From: Nymphaea colorata
Taxonomy: Eukaryota; Streptophyta; Magnoliopsida; Nymphaeales; Nymphaeaceae
Reading direction: 5' to 3'
Length of the DNA stretch: 64,000 nt
NCBI RefSeq assembly: GCF_008831285.2
Contig: NC_045145.1
Coordinates: 23,990,802-24,054,801 of the forward strand
Position numbers and translations under genes: made by a program. Below the pieces are notes generated by a model. That model saw only the letters and a list, made by a program, of their open reading frames with translations. It did not search any database and was not told the origin of the DNA. Shown here in pieces: positions 43,186 through 54,509 of the stretch (its first letter is position 1; every line of letters begins with the position of its first letter).

Positions 43186-44490
43186 AGTTTCCAGTCACCC
43201 CAGAACCAGGAAAAATGGTTTAACATGATTCTATTTTTGAAATATACCCTGGCATGGATCAATGATGTGTATCGGTGGTATAGAAACAAATAGTTGGTGG
43301 GCACAGGCTGCGCACAAACTTGCCATGCAAGCTGAGGGTAACTATATTCGTTTAAGGTTTAAGAGTATATTCGATTCGAATTAATCAATATTCCTAACTT
43401 ATAATAATAAATTAAAATAATGAGCATAACTATCTTAGAGAAAAATATATCGGATTCATTGACATCCATAAACTAGAATAATAAACTAAAACAATAAGCA
43501 CGTCCTTTGGTCCGCATTGTTTGGGTAAGCAGTTTCGGGTCGTCACTGCACCAAAACAACAGCTTGGCATGGTTCTATTTATGAGGCTCATGGAAAGTTG
43601 ATGAGATTACCTCATGGTGTTGCCTGACCAAGATGGATTGTGGTTACACCAAATGCAAGCGACGAAATTATGTTGGAAACGGGTTAAGTCAGGAACTATA
43701 TTGTATTCATGTTCGAGGTGCAACTCTTGGATAGAACACTTGGTTGAAGGAACTAAATACAAATTTATCTGTTTTGTTATCCTAAATGTATCCTAAACAT
43801 GCCTGATATACATATTTTTATGTTGACAACAAAAATGGCCCGGTTAATCAGATTTTATTCGACAACAATCTAGCGCTCTAACCCATTTTGTGCCTCCAAA
43901 TCATGAGCCGGGTAATAATTAGCTTGGTTTACCTCAGGAAATTATAGGTTTCACGACACTGCGCTAGCGAGAGCATTGACACTGTTGACATGTTCATTAT
44001 TTGATATCATAAAGAAGAAAAGAGAAAATGGAGAGTGTGGAACTCATCTTGGTACTTGCATAGATGCCTCTAGCAAGAGAGGAAACCATACTACACGCCT
44101 AGCTACATACTTTTCGATTCAGACCCAGAATAAATAAAGAATACTGATAGATCCATTGAAATAATTGACAGGGCATACCTTCCTCCGACCAGTCATGGGT
44201 GTACCCGAATAAGCGTCCCTGCAGAAAGAAAGTGGTGACATGTAAGTGCAACCCTGTCTTTCCTGCAAGATCCATTTGCTATATGCCACTCAGGATGTTC
44301 ATTCTTTTGAACAAGCAAGTTTATTTTGGTCTTCTTTTGTTTACAGTATATTCACAAGAACAATGCATAGCTGATGGGAAAGTTCATTCATTTCAACAAG
44401 AACACAAAAGGTGGGACAAGAACAACCAGGGCTAGCTGATATGTGGCCCATATTATCTCACCTATCCTCTTTACAAGCATTTCTAGTTGC
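43186..44490. other. Non-coding upstream of the PPR gene
   Basis: No convincing gene. A 40-base segment at about 44182-44221 on the minus strand has good splice borders (CTGCAG before, GAAG|GTATGC after) and phase 0, so it could be a small exon of the gene whose exons lie at 46138 and 48221. The peptide (GRLFGYTHDWSEE) is not what I expect for that family. Confidence 0.35.
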
Positions 44491-44660
44491 ATGAGGGGAA
44501 GCGGCGATTCAACATCCCATTGAGAATCTGGTGGGACCCCGCTGCCGAAGGCGGCCCGGATGCGGTCACTACCCTGGCCGCGCGGAGGTAGGCCCGTAAC
44601 AGAATCTATGGGGTTCTAGGGAGAAAGTTTCCTTCCCGATCCTTGGGTGAAATGAACAAG
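44491..44660. other. GC-rich block, possibly organelle-derived
   Basis: AGCGGCGATTCAACATCCCA starts a ~150-bp GC-rich block with GCGGCCCGGATGCGGTCACT and GGCCGCGCGGAGGTAGGCCC, unlike anything near it. It reminds me of plastid inverted-repeat intergenic sequence, so a nuclear plastid insertion is possible. I cannot verify this from the sequence alone. Confidence 0.35.
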
Positions 44661-46137
44661 TCTTCAAGACAGAACTCCCAAACTACGAGTTAATAGACTT
44701 TAATGTTGCTAAACGAAAAAATACTTGTGACTAACACTGAAAATCCATGATTTGTTGGCAAGCTAGATATTTCTTCTATTCAACAAAGATATCAAACAGA
44801 GTAGAGTAGTTTCTGTGACACATTATCATCAAAAAGGAGAAAGGTACCAAAGCAGCAGCATCCAAAAGATTAGGTCCAACAAGCAAGGAAAAACTCAAAG
44901 AGTTCAAGAGAACATAATATCATGTAAATGTCCACTGGGATTCAGGATTGTCGAACAATATCTGTTTGTGCCATCAAGAGAAACCATGCCTTTAAGCAAC
45001 CTGTTCAAACAGAAATATGTGATTATAAGTCTTAATTATCAAAATCTAAAATACTTGTTTGAGAAAACTCAGCTGTTAATGCCATCATCTGAAGGTCACC
45101 CCACAATTGCTCAGTTACAACTAAGTTCACTCAGTTCAGTTTGATAGCTGGGCAGATGTGGCTTGACCAAAAAAAGTATCGAGAAAATAAGCATATGTAA
45201 TATATAAAGTTTTCAATTTAGCAATACCACTACTTTTATGTCTAAGTAACCCAGAGTGACATCTTGACCTGCCTAAGCTCCCCTGATCTGAGAAGCCTAT
45301 GTGTACGTGTGACCACTCACCACAAAGTGAATAACATCCAATCATTTGTCTTTTTCTTCATTAGGTTTTTATAGAAAAAAATCATATACAACTAGACATA
45401 TCAAGTGATTTTAATCTAAAGCATGTGGGCAATATTAAAATTTTTGCGCTTTTAAAGTCACTTTATCTTTTATATTCTTTTCCTTTCGACTTTTTTGAAT
45501 CTTTGACTAGGACCAGTTAGGCCTTTTAAAGGCTTGGCGCCTAGGTGTCAATGAGTGTCACTGATTACTCCGCTTGAAGCAAGATGATGGGATAAAAGAC
45601 AGCACCTAGAGAACAGGATAAAAAATAAATATATGAAGAATCACAAATTTTTAGAACAATGGATCCAACCCTTGAGAAAGATTATATATGCTTTGCCGAA
45701 ACCTTACTTGCATTGAAGCTCGATACTAACAGGGAAGTTAAAAGGCTCATAAGAAGTTTGTGTTTAACCATCTGAACTGGAGAAAATAGTTGGACGAAGG
45801 GGCCACCTAGTGGCTGGACCAACTTTTCAGCTGACACATGCTCATCTTGAATTATTTATACACAATGCTGAACAAAAAGCAACTAAACGTACAAAAAAAA
45901 GATATCTCATGTATTATCTTAAACATTTGTGAAAATATCTGTGCTGGTTTTTTACGGTGAAATGTTTCTTTATATGCAAACTTCTATGCCACACAAAAAG
46001 AAAAGGAAAGGAGGCTTAAAAAACAGAAAAAAAAAATACAGCATCATTATGGAAGTTCTTAAACTTAGGCAATGCTTCCGCAACAGTGGTAAGATATGCA
46101 TTGTAAACGAGACCAAATTCTGGAGGAGTACACTCAC
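44661..46137. other. Non-coding; expected to hold later intron or exon sequence of the complex I-like gene
   Basis: No exon was confirmed. The final ~20 codons expected for the gene with exons at 46138-46216 and 48221-48372 were not located here. Confidence 0.35.
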
Positions 46138-46216
46138 TTGGAAGCTGTATAGTTGCCCCTTTTTCATCGCTTTCTTCCAATGATATTGTTCATATAGCAT
46201 AGCTCGATCATGCCAA
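46138..46216 (-). CDS. Complex I-like small subunit gene, exon 2
   Basis: The minus strand has a TTTTTCAG acceptor, then 79 bases encoding WHDRAMLYEQYHWKKAMKKG and QLYSFQ, then a GTGAGT donor. The first base completes an Asn codon split with exon 1 (AA|T), so the junction gives SNSYNWHDRAM in frame. The motif of an aromatic-rich helix followed by Lys-rich HWKKAMKKG matches a ~98-residue plant mitochondrial protein I remember as a complex I subunit (Arabidopsis At1g67350 type). That identification is from memory. Confidence 0.65.
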
Positions 46217-48220
46217 CTGAAAAACATGGAGATAGTAAGCACATCAATAACAGCATGGAGAACAGTTCTAAAACTGTTTTAATACATCCACAGACAGGCC
46301 AAGTTAGAACAACAAATTGGCTGTAGAAACTAGAAACTAGAAAGAACCGACAACTTCAACATTGTTTTACAATTACTTCCCTGGCTCAATGAAGGGTATC
46401 TTCAGATCAAGTCATGCAACACAGCTGAAGAGTGACCAGATTGTTTAACAGAATCTGCTTCAAATTACTCCACTCTTCCAATTATTTCAACGTCAAATTT
46501 GTAATAACCAAGCTATTCATAAATTGGAGAGCCTGGTCACATATTCAGCAAGTAGGAAAAACCTCAATTTGGAAAAGGTCAATATGTCAAGCTCAATTGT
46601 TTATAAATTTGGAGAAACTGCTTGTATATGTCAGACAGTAGGAAAAAATCCTGATTTGGAGATGGCCATTGAAGTCAAGCTCAATCAAGCAAATAGAGAG
46701 CCAAAACGGTATACATCTTCAGAGAACTTGCTGCTTCAACCCATTAGCAGGACATTAATGTTTCCAAAGTTTGAGCACTATCCTGAGCACATATTACGCC
46801 CACCATTATTCTAATTTCATGCAGAGCCTAGAAAATAAAAAAAGGTTATAATATTGTAGCAAAAATAGATGAAAGCCTGAGCTGGGAAACTACCCTCCAA
46901 GTCTCCAACCTAAAAAGGCAACTGACAAACCCTTTCACCAGCACATCCAAGACACATTTGGGAAGAAAAAATATTCTTGACACTCATTCCCACCTGGAAC
47001 TCAAGAATGTTATCTAGGATCCTGTTGAAAACACTAATAAAGAACCAACCCTTGTTTTACTACATCCTAAGTTCACTGTCACATTTCCTCAAGATGGATA
47101 GACTCCACAAAGGAGCAGATGAAACAATCCTTCATCTGCTTATGGGATTCTTCAAAAATAATCTCAACTGAAAATACACATGCACTTTCCGCCCAACATC
47201 CTAGGAAGACCCAAGTTCCATGATTCACCGCAGTAAGTAAATATAGAAGAACCAAGAAAAAGACCAAAATCAATAAGTAACCAAAGCAAGCCAAACATGT
47301 ATTGCCACTATTGATAAAATCCTCTAAATGACACCAATATAGTTTATTTATGGTGACTTACATGTGCCAAATACAGGCCACTCCTGTATATTAAGAGTAC
47401 CAAAAAGGACAAACAAAGAAGACTGCAATGAAAAAAAAAAAAAAAACTTATTCAAGCTAGTGTTCCACAAGAAAAGATAGACATTAGCCAAGGAAAAGTT
47501 CATAGCAAATAAAGTTTGGCCATATAAGCTTCTCGTCTCATACCCCACTCAAAAATAACAAAATTGAAACAGCATAATCATAAAACGTCATGCCAATTAG
47601 GAAGCTGAAGGAGGAAAAAATGTGAAGAAAAGCATGATAGCAGAAGAATGACGAAAATTCTTCCACATGAGTCATACTGCTACGCAATCCTAGCAGGGCC
47701 GTGCAATTCAAGCAGCAGCCTAGAGGGTCCTTTTTTTCCCAAAGTCAGGGCTCACTACATCCTAGAACCGGATCACCTTGTTTCCAGTCAGTCCATCAGT
47801 TACAAACATACAATGCAGACCATGAAGATCAAAATCAAATGAAAAAAGTAGAAAACCCACTAGCAAGAATGTTCTAAGAACATCCAAATAGAAGATAATA
47901 ATCCATTTTACCCAGAAAAGAAAAGTCAGGAACTGTAACACTATCATTTTACAAAGTTTGCTTACCAGAAAAATTCTCCGAAAAAGAATAAAAAACTGCA
48001 ATACCATAATCTCAGAACGTCAAAACCAAAAGTTGTCTCACCTCATCCGGACGAAAGGAGAGTCAACCACTCAAGCAAACAGAAGAAACAGGGCAAATGA
48101 ATAATAACAACAGAAGACAGAGAAGAGAACACCAAGACAACCCACAGAAAGGAAGTAATACTCCAAAATTGAAAAACAAAAAAAATCGAAGCGTGTCAGT
48201 TTCAATGTTTCGAGACTCAC
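46217..48220 (-). other. Intron 1 of the complex I-like gene (~2.0 kb)
   Basis: Bounded by GTGAGT at 48215-48220 (minus strand) and CAG at 46217-46219. It is AT-rich, and short frames inside have no support. No repeat with clear ends was recognised. Confidence 0.6.
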
Positions 48221-48372
48221 TTGTAGGAGTTGGAGAGTTGCCAGAGGTAGGGGCGGAACCAGGTGATGACGGAGAAGGCGACGGATCCTATCCAGATGCT
48301 CACGAACCGTCCAGGGTCATTGTGCGGCACGCCCAGGTCCCCCCTATACGGGTTCCCGGCCCTCCTGCTTAT
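48221..48372 (-). CDS. Complex I-like small subunit gene, exon 1 (start codon reads ATA)
   Basis: Minus strand, 152 bases, encoding ISRRAG then NPYRGDLGVPHNDPGRF, a VSIWIGSVAFSVITWFRP membrane-type segment and YLWQLSNSY, ending AA|GTGAGT. The conserved N-terminal block of the family starts about six codons after the place where ATG is expected, and that codon is ATA at 48370-48372. The frame continues upstream for 14 Lys/Arg/Glu codons to a TAA at 48415-48417 without any ATG. So the start is lost, non-AUG, or supplied by an unseen upstream exon. The protein is likely a single-helix inner-membrane subunit of mitochondrial NADH dehydrogenase. Confidence 0.65.
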
Positions 48373-49460
48373 TCCTTGCCTTCTCCTTCCTTCTTTTTCT
48401 CGCGCTTTCTTCTGTTATCCGATGTCTCTCTCTCCACTTTATTTCGCCTGGAACAGTGAAAGTGGAGCGGATAGATACAAATGTCCATGAACCAAAACCT
48501 GAACCCTCTCTCATGTTTTCCACGGAACAGAAAAGTCGATCGGATAATAATATCCATAAAACAAAATCCGGTTGTTTTTCCTTCTTAGTGCTTCTCACCT
48601 GGTCTTGCGTATAAAGCAAGATCCAGGGTTCGAGAACTGTTAGAGTAAGAGAGAATAAATAATTTTGGGGTTGAGACACTTTGAGTAGTACCAAATATAT
48701 ATATTTTTTCTTGGGGCCGGACAGTCGATTGATTTTGTTCCAAATTTGACCATGGCATACTTCAAAACTAGGTTTTTGAAATGTTTGAGTTCATCATAAT
48801 TGGGTTTAAGGAAAATCCAATTTTGATAAACCGGGTTTTACAAGATAGAGTAAAAACCCGTATCTTTTTTAGGTTATTTAATAATAACAAATAAACCAAG
48901 TTTTCAGAACTCATTAAAAAAACAATGTTCATAATAAAACTAAGTTTTCATAAAACGGGATTAGATGAATGTGTCTTCGAAACAAAGTTTATTTATTCGT
49001 GTCATAATGGCCTCATTAACTTAATAACATGCAACCGAGGGGCAGTTTGATGAGATAAAAATTGGCTTACTTATAGCTTTTTGAAAATGACAGAGAAAAC
49101 CTTGTCGGGGTAAGATTGTCATAATATTCAGAAGTGTAAAATGAAGAAAAATATACCAGCACCTCACAAAGAAGACAGTAATTGGTCGGATCTGAATATT
49201 AGTGTCCAAACTCATGTATCCCAAAATGCGATCAAATTTTCTCTAAGTGCTTTTCTATGTGTTGATCGTCCAAATGATAAATCATAAACCTACCCAATAT
49301 GGGATCCGATTTTCTAAGTGCTTTTCTAAATATTGATTGTAAAAAAAAAAATCATAAATCTAGAACACAGTAAGCAATCACTCACATCAATCCACACAAA
49401 TTCACTTCTTTATATGTTGATATCCCCATAACATTTATAAATAAGGGTGCTCTTAAACTT
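48373..49460. other. 5' flank of the complex I-like gene, no further gene
   Basis: 48373-48560 is purine-rich on the minus strand and may be its 5' leader. AAACC(G/A)GGTTTT and AACTAAGTTTTCA words recur at 48760-48960. No coding region was recognised. Confidence 0.4.
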
Positions 49461-50700
49461 TAAGATTTAAGCAGTCACTGCCCTTTGGCCAGGATTCTTG
49501 GATTGGCTACTGCTACAAGAGATCAACTTGCGTGTACAGGGGTATGCACACAACAAATATATATTTAAAGAAAAAAGAAAGAACTTGAGTATTTTAGAAA
49601 TTTTTAAAAAGACATGCTCATTTTAAAACTTTTAACATTTTTTGTAATCCTACTTGTGTATGCTTTTGAAAATCTCACTTTTTCACTTTATCAGAGGCAT
49701 TTTCTTCTGTGCATGCACAGGGATGTGCACCTAACAGCTGCTACATCACCTTACTATTCAATATATATATATATATATATATATATAGTTTGGCTGAGAC
49801 CACTGCCACTGGTTGCCAGTGGCGGTGGTCTCCGCCAAGCCCCACCTGAGCTGCAGTCATTTCCGCAAAAGCCCTGCGGTGGAAAGCGTGGTCTTGTGTA
49901 ATGATATGCTTGTTTCTTGAGTATATGAAGGGCAATGGCTGGGCATTTTCTTTTGATGGGAATATTTACAGCCTTTATATATAAATGACGCTAAAGGAGT
50001 AGAAGCATAAGAAGATTAAACTGACATAAATTTTATGTTACGGTTTCTTTCCACTAAAAAGAATCTTGGGAACAGCGGCATAGATAGGTGAGTGCTTATA
50101 AGAATGAAAAAAAATTCTGACTTTCCTCCTCTTCTTGGAAATTTAAAAAGGTTTAGTGGCGCACAAAAATTGCCTTATAAGGCCGATATATGTAGAGGTT
50201 GCTCCTTCGTTTCAACCTCAGCAAGCTCCAAGGAGACAGTCCAGTAGTTCGTCAAAACTGCACTCCATTGGATCAGTTGTTTGTATCATTGTTATAGAAA
50301 ATTCGTTTTATTTGAAAAAAAACATTAAAAATAGGTCAGCTGAAAAAACCAAAAAAGGTGTTTTGTGTGCTCTTTTCATGTTTTTTTTTTATATTTTTTG
50401 TGTTTTCTACATTTATTAGTTACCGAATTTTTATTTTCACATGTTATTGTTTTAGGATCTTTTCTTTGTTTAACTTTTATAAACATTGCTTAGACTTTTC
50501 CAATATTTTTCAAGAAAAGTAACTTTGTCATAATATAATCGAGAAAAACCTTGTTGTTTAATATGCAAAAATGATATTGCGACAATGGTTTGTATTTTGT
50601 TGCAGTATGACCATGATAATAGCAGAAATTATCAATCAGCTGGTCCATTGCATGTGGGTCATAATTGGTGGTGTTACGGAAACTGACACAATTAAACATC
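49461..50700. repeat. Diverged region sharing pieces with palindrome 2
   Basis: 50455-50640 matches 60655-60830 of palindrome 2 in the same orientation (ATCTTTTCTTT...CTTTTATAA, TATTTTTCAAGAAAAGTAAC, GTATGACCATGATAATAGCA). 49600-49740 loosely resembles the outer arm (CATGCACAGGGATGTGCAC against CCATGCACAA...GTGCAC). Between them are a (TA)n run (49760-49787) and a hairpin GACCACTGCCACTGG/CCAGTGGCGGTGGTC at 49798-49830. The gene core itself is absent. Confidence 0.5.
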
Positions 50701-51250
50701 TCATATAAAACACATAGGCTTGAAATTTTGACGATACAGATTACCATGCTTTTCCATTTTTGTTTTTCCTTTTTCTTGGGTATCCATGTCACCATGTAAG
50801 GGCCTTCCTAATGGTTATCTTCTTCAAAATCCACGTAATTTTGCTGAAGTTCAATTTGGTTTCTGGGTAGCTGAAATATAATCCATCAGAGGACAGTACC
50901 AAGGTTCTCTTTAGTGCCACCTGCCTGCTGCTATTTTTTTTTTTTAAACAAAAGTTTTGCCATCTTGGGTATCTACTGATATGACAGAGATATGGTGCTC
51001 CCATGTAATTATAAGGAAATCACTTCTTATAAAGGCAGTTATCTTTTCTAAATTACCGATTCTGAACTATAGAACTCATGTCCACTGTGACTATCAGGTG
51101 ACTTAATAAATCATTATTTTGATCCAAACATTTAATATTGCTTAGTGACACTGTCGGTTAAATTCATTCCTCCACCTTTTGCAATGTCAGGCTATGTCAA
51201 GAGTTAGGTCGGGTCCAATAATTTTGGATGTAAGGATGGATTAGATGTTG
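50701..51250. other. Non-coding, no gene recognised
   Basis: A T-run near 50934-50945; nothing else was recognised. Confidence 0.4.
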
Positions 51251-51251
51251 A

Positions 51252-51350
51252 ATATATATACATATACTCTGCTCTCAGTGAGTCACATTTATATATATAT
51301 ATGTATATATATATACTCTGTTCTCAGTGAGTCACATTTTTATTAGTGTC
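51252..51350. repeat. Tandem duplication with AT microsatellite
   Basis: The phrase ATACTCTG(C/T)TCTCAGTGAGT followed by CACATTT occurs at ~51264 and ~51312, with (TA)n between. Confidence 0.8.
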
Positions 51351-51380
51351 CAGATATTGTTACCCCAACCCATATATAGT

Positions 51381-52090
51381 TGAAGGCTGAAATTTCTATG
51401 GCTTAGAGGCATTAATATATCAAACACTAACTTTTTATGGGTGACCCATATATTAACAATTAAATGGGGATCAAGTCATCTCAAATTACGCTTGTTTTTC
51501 AAATAAATTTGAATTTTGATATTTCAACTATGTAAATTAAATAAAATTTAAATCAATGAACTGAATTTTGCAGCAATTTCCAGACATCCAATTTCAAATT
51601 TATCCAAGATTTCTTAAAATGCCTTTCATTTCTCCTCACTTTCTTCTCAACATTTCTCTCTTCTTCTTCTGTTTATCTCACTTTCTCTCTCCTCATACAC
51701 TCCAACCCATGTTTGAGCTGTCTTTCTCCTGACTTTTACACTCTTCCCTCCCTTTGGTCTTCCTTGATCTTTACCATGTTTGGCCTTCTCCTTCTTTTTC
51801 TTCTCTTTCTGTCTTTCTCTTCGAGGATGTAAAATTAAAACGAGAAGCTGTGTAAGGGAAGAGAGGAACAAGAAGAATGACTCACAAAAAAGGGAGTGGA
51901 GGAAGTATAATACAACCTTGAAGAGAAAGAGAAAGATATCAATGGTGTTTTAGGAAATCTTTGATATATTTGAAGAGCAAGTATAATTTGGATAAATTCT
52001 GGCTAGTTAAATTTTTGTATATGGGTTGCCCATTAAAAGTCAGAAATTGATGTATTAGTGCCTCTAAGCCATAAAAATTTCTACCTTTCA
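51381..52090. mobile_element. ~710-bp element with long terminal inverted repeats (MITE family copy 1)
   Basis: The left end TGAAGGCTGAAATTTCTATG is complementary to the right end CATAAAAATTTCTACCTTTCA. Pairing continues inward through GGCTTAGAGGCATTAATA and ...GATTTCTTAAAATGCC / TTTTAGGAAATC for ~250 bp per arm. The centre is CT-rich. Two partial relatives lie at 54510-55066 and 58127-58779. No coding potential; class not assigned. Confidence 0.75.
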
Positions 52091-52949
52091 TCTCTAGGTT
52101 GGGAAACTGCGGCCCAAAGAAGGGTTGAAGCACCCTCTTTTTTTTCCCACTTGTCAGGTCCTAGGCTTCTTGGGGACTTGGGTGGACTTGTGGAACACTC
52201 ATCAACTAACAGAAGAGTAGTACCCACAATAATCAAACTGTCCATTGGACTTTCACTAGCTTGCCAGCTCGACCAGTTATGCTACTCACTTCGAAGCACA
52301 CCTCTAGGTTGGGATAACAATATCGTGACACTAATAAAGTTGCAACTAATAAAGATACATCACTTTTCACTTTTATTTTTGGAAAAATAACAAAGGTTTC
52401 ATCTTCAGCACAAGAAAAGGGAATAAGAAAAAAATTTGCATGTCATTTGCTCTCTCAAGAAATAAACATCACAAAATTATCATGCATTACATTTCCTCTT
52501 TTAAGACTTGACTTTTATCGAAACATACATTTCAATGCCACTGCCTTTCGTTTCATATACGAGCATGTAAAAATCATAGTTATCTAATAATGTTCTTTTA
52601 TTACAATAACTATATATTTACAATTAATTTTACAAAGTATAAGAAATTCACCTTTTCTTATTATATGCATATTAACATCTTTAGATTATTAAAATTTAGC
52701 TTAAAAACAATCGAAAATAAGATATCATTAAACCCACCCATTTTAGGGCATTTAAGGAGGTAATAAAATCTTGGATCTTTAAACATAAGAAATTAAATGC
52801 ACATGCACCTACATAAAAAGATATCAATAGCTCGCACTGCGATCGATGGCCCTGCTTTGGTGGTTGCGAGAAATGAAATTGGTAGTCTGTCAATATGGCT
52901 ATCCGACTTATCTGACTAGCGAGTAGAAGAACCTTATGTACACCCAGAA
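52091..52949. other. Non-coding, AT-rich
   Basis: A short repeated phrase CTCTAGGTTGGGA occurs at 52091 and 52301. No gene was recognised. Confidence 0.4.
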
Positions 52950-53250
52950 ATACTTTCCTTTCTAACTTAATTTTCTATCGAGGACACGTAAATATTATTT
53001 TGAGGTGATAGAACTTTCAAAACCTGTACTGGCTTTAATTTGTTACTTTCAGGATGGAGCCAGCTGCCATATTTATCAAGATGCAAAAGGAAAGACCAGA
53101 AATGAGACAAGCGGAAGTCATATTTTTTTGAGAGTATGTCTCTCCTACCGCCAAGCTGTGAGACAAAGACCCCACCCTCGGTCTCCCGCCTTCACTCAAC
53201 AAATTATGGATAAACAAGAAGATAATGCTGAAGACAATAGTTTTTGAAGA
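52950..53250. repeat. Dispersed repeat (pairs with 55.1-55.47 kb)
   Basis: Shared blocks in the same order include TTCCTTTCTAACTTAATTTT, CTTTCAAAACCT, GAGCCAGCTGCCATAT, CTGTGAGACAAA and TCTCCCGCCTTCACTCA. No gene. Confidence 0.7.
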
Positions 53251-53301
53251 CAAGAATTTGCCTCTTTAAATGCACACACATTTTGCTGACAAAATTTTTG
53301 A

Positions 53302-53503
53302 AAATACTAGAATGACAACAGAAATGCCTTTAAAAAACCTATTGAGGGATTAAATTGCACTGAGAGAACAGTTGTAGATTCGGCATCTGCCCAGTGCTTT
53401 TTTAATCACACTGGGCACATGTGGAATCTACAACTGTTCTCTCAGTGCAGCTTATTCTCTCACTAGGTTTTTTAATCACATTTCTGTTGTCATTTTAGTA
53501 TTT
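53302..53503. mobile_element. Fold-back element, ~200 bp
   Basis: AAATACTAGAATGACAACAG at the left pairs with CTGTTGTCATTTTAGTATTT at the right, and GCACTGAGAGAACAGTTGTA pairs with TACAACTGTTCTCTCAGTGC in the inner arm. The loop is near 53400-53410. There are small mismatches only. A MITE-type hairpin; target duplication not seen. Confidence 0.8.
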
Positions 53504-53905
53504 AAAACATTAGGTACCCTCTTCAAATCCGATCCATTGACATCCCTAATTTTGATTTCTGTTCCAAAGAGATACTCTTTTCACCAACCGGATGAAGCTC
53601 TTTATCCCTGCCCAATTTTCAATTGCTGATTTTATATATTTATAATACTATTATGCTTAAAAAAAACAAATTTATTAAGTTCTGCTTTCAACTGACAGCA
53701 TATGAAAGGCTACATGGCTACAACAAAACATAATGGCTACTAAACCCTGCATACTATGGTCATACCATTTCTTCATTGAACAGGAGCATCTGGGTATTGG
53801 AAGTTGAGGTGATGTTTATGGATTTGATCCCTTGGTTCCATTTTGTCATTTCCTCAGTATCAACACTCTGTTTCGATTGGAAATGGTGTTTGTTGTTCCG
53901 TGAAC

Positions 53906-54279
53906 TATGCTGGAAATTGTTCTTTGCTGTTTTTGCTGATCTTCTGAAAGCTTTTCTCTAATAGAGGAAGATACGTTTCTTGCTTGCGCGTAATGAATGA
54001 GGGACAGAAGGAAGATTTTGGAATCAGATCGAGCACCTGCCTTTTCCTTCCAAATCTTGCCAAAGAAAGAGAGCTTTTGCCTAAAAAGAAACGACCGAAT
54101 TAGTCAAATTCTTTTTAGGCAAAAAGCTCTCTTTCTTTGGCAAGATTGAAAGGAAAAGCCAGGTGCTCGATCTGATTCCAAAATCTTCCTTCCGTCCCTC
54201 GTTAAGAAACGTATCTTCCTCTATTACAGAAAAGCTTTCAGAAGATCAGCAAAAACAGCAAAGAACAATTTCCAGCATA
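53906..54279. mobile_element. Fold-back element, ~374 bp, near-perfect arms
   Basis: TATGCTGGAAATTGTTCTTT at the left is the exact complement of AAAGAACAATTTCCAGCATA at the right. Pairing runs through GGAAGATACGTTTCTT, AAGATTTTGGAATCAGATCG and AGAGAGCTTTTTGCCTAAAA with a few mismatches, up to a loop near 54090-54105. The left arm overlaps a frame (53776-53961) that is not evidently a gene. Confidence 0.85.
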
Positions 54280-54509
54280 CTTTAGAGTCACATTTTTATT
54301 AGTGTCGAGATATTGTCACACCAACCCATATATATATTGTGAATAGCGGAGCCAGCATTTTTTAGCTGAATTGGTGACACAAATTTGATGTGGGCACTGC
54401 ATATAACTTTAGAATTATGGCAATGTGATGTTGAGACACTACAATGCATTTTTGGATGAGCTGGTGCGGGCAGTGGCCAACCCCAGCCAACAAGTACTGT
54501 TACTGTATA

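Noticed and set aside
48097-48490. Plus-strand frames at the complex I-like exon
   Set aside because: The minus strand has conserved protein sequence with matching splice phases; the plus frames cross its splice sites.
53776-53961. 61-residue Trp/Phe-rich frame
   Set aside because: Its end runs into the left arm of the 374-bp fold-back element; no homology recognised.
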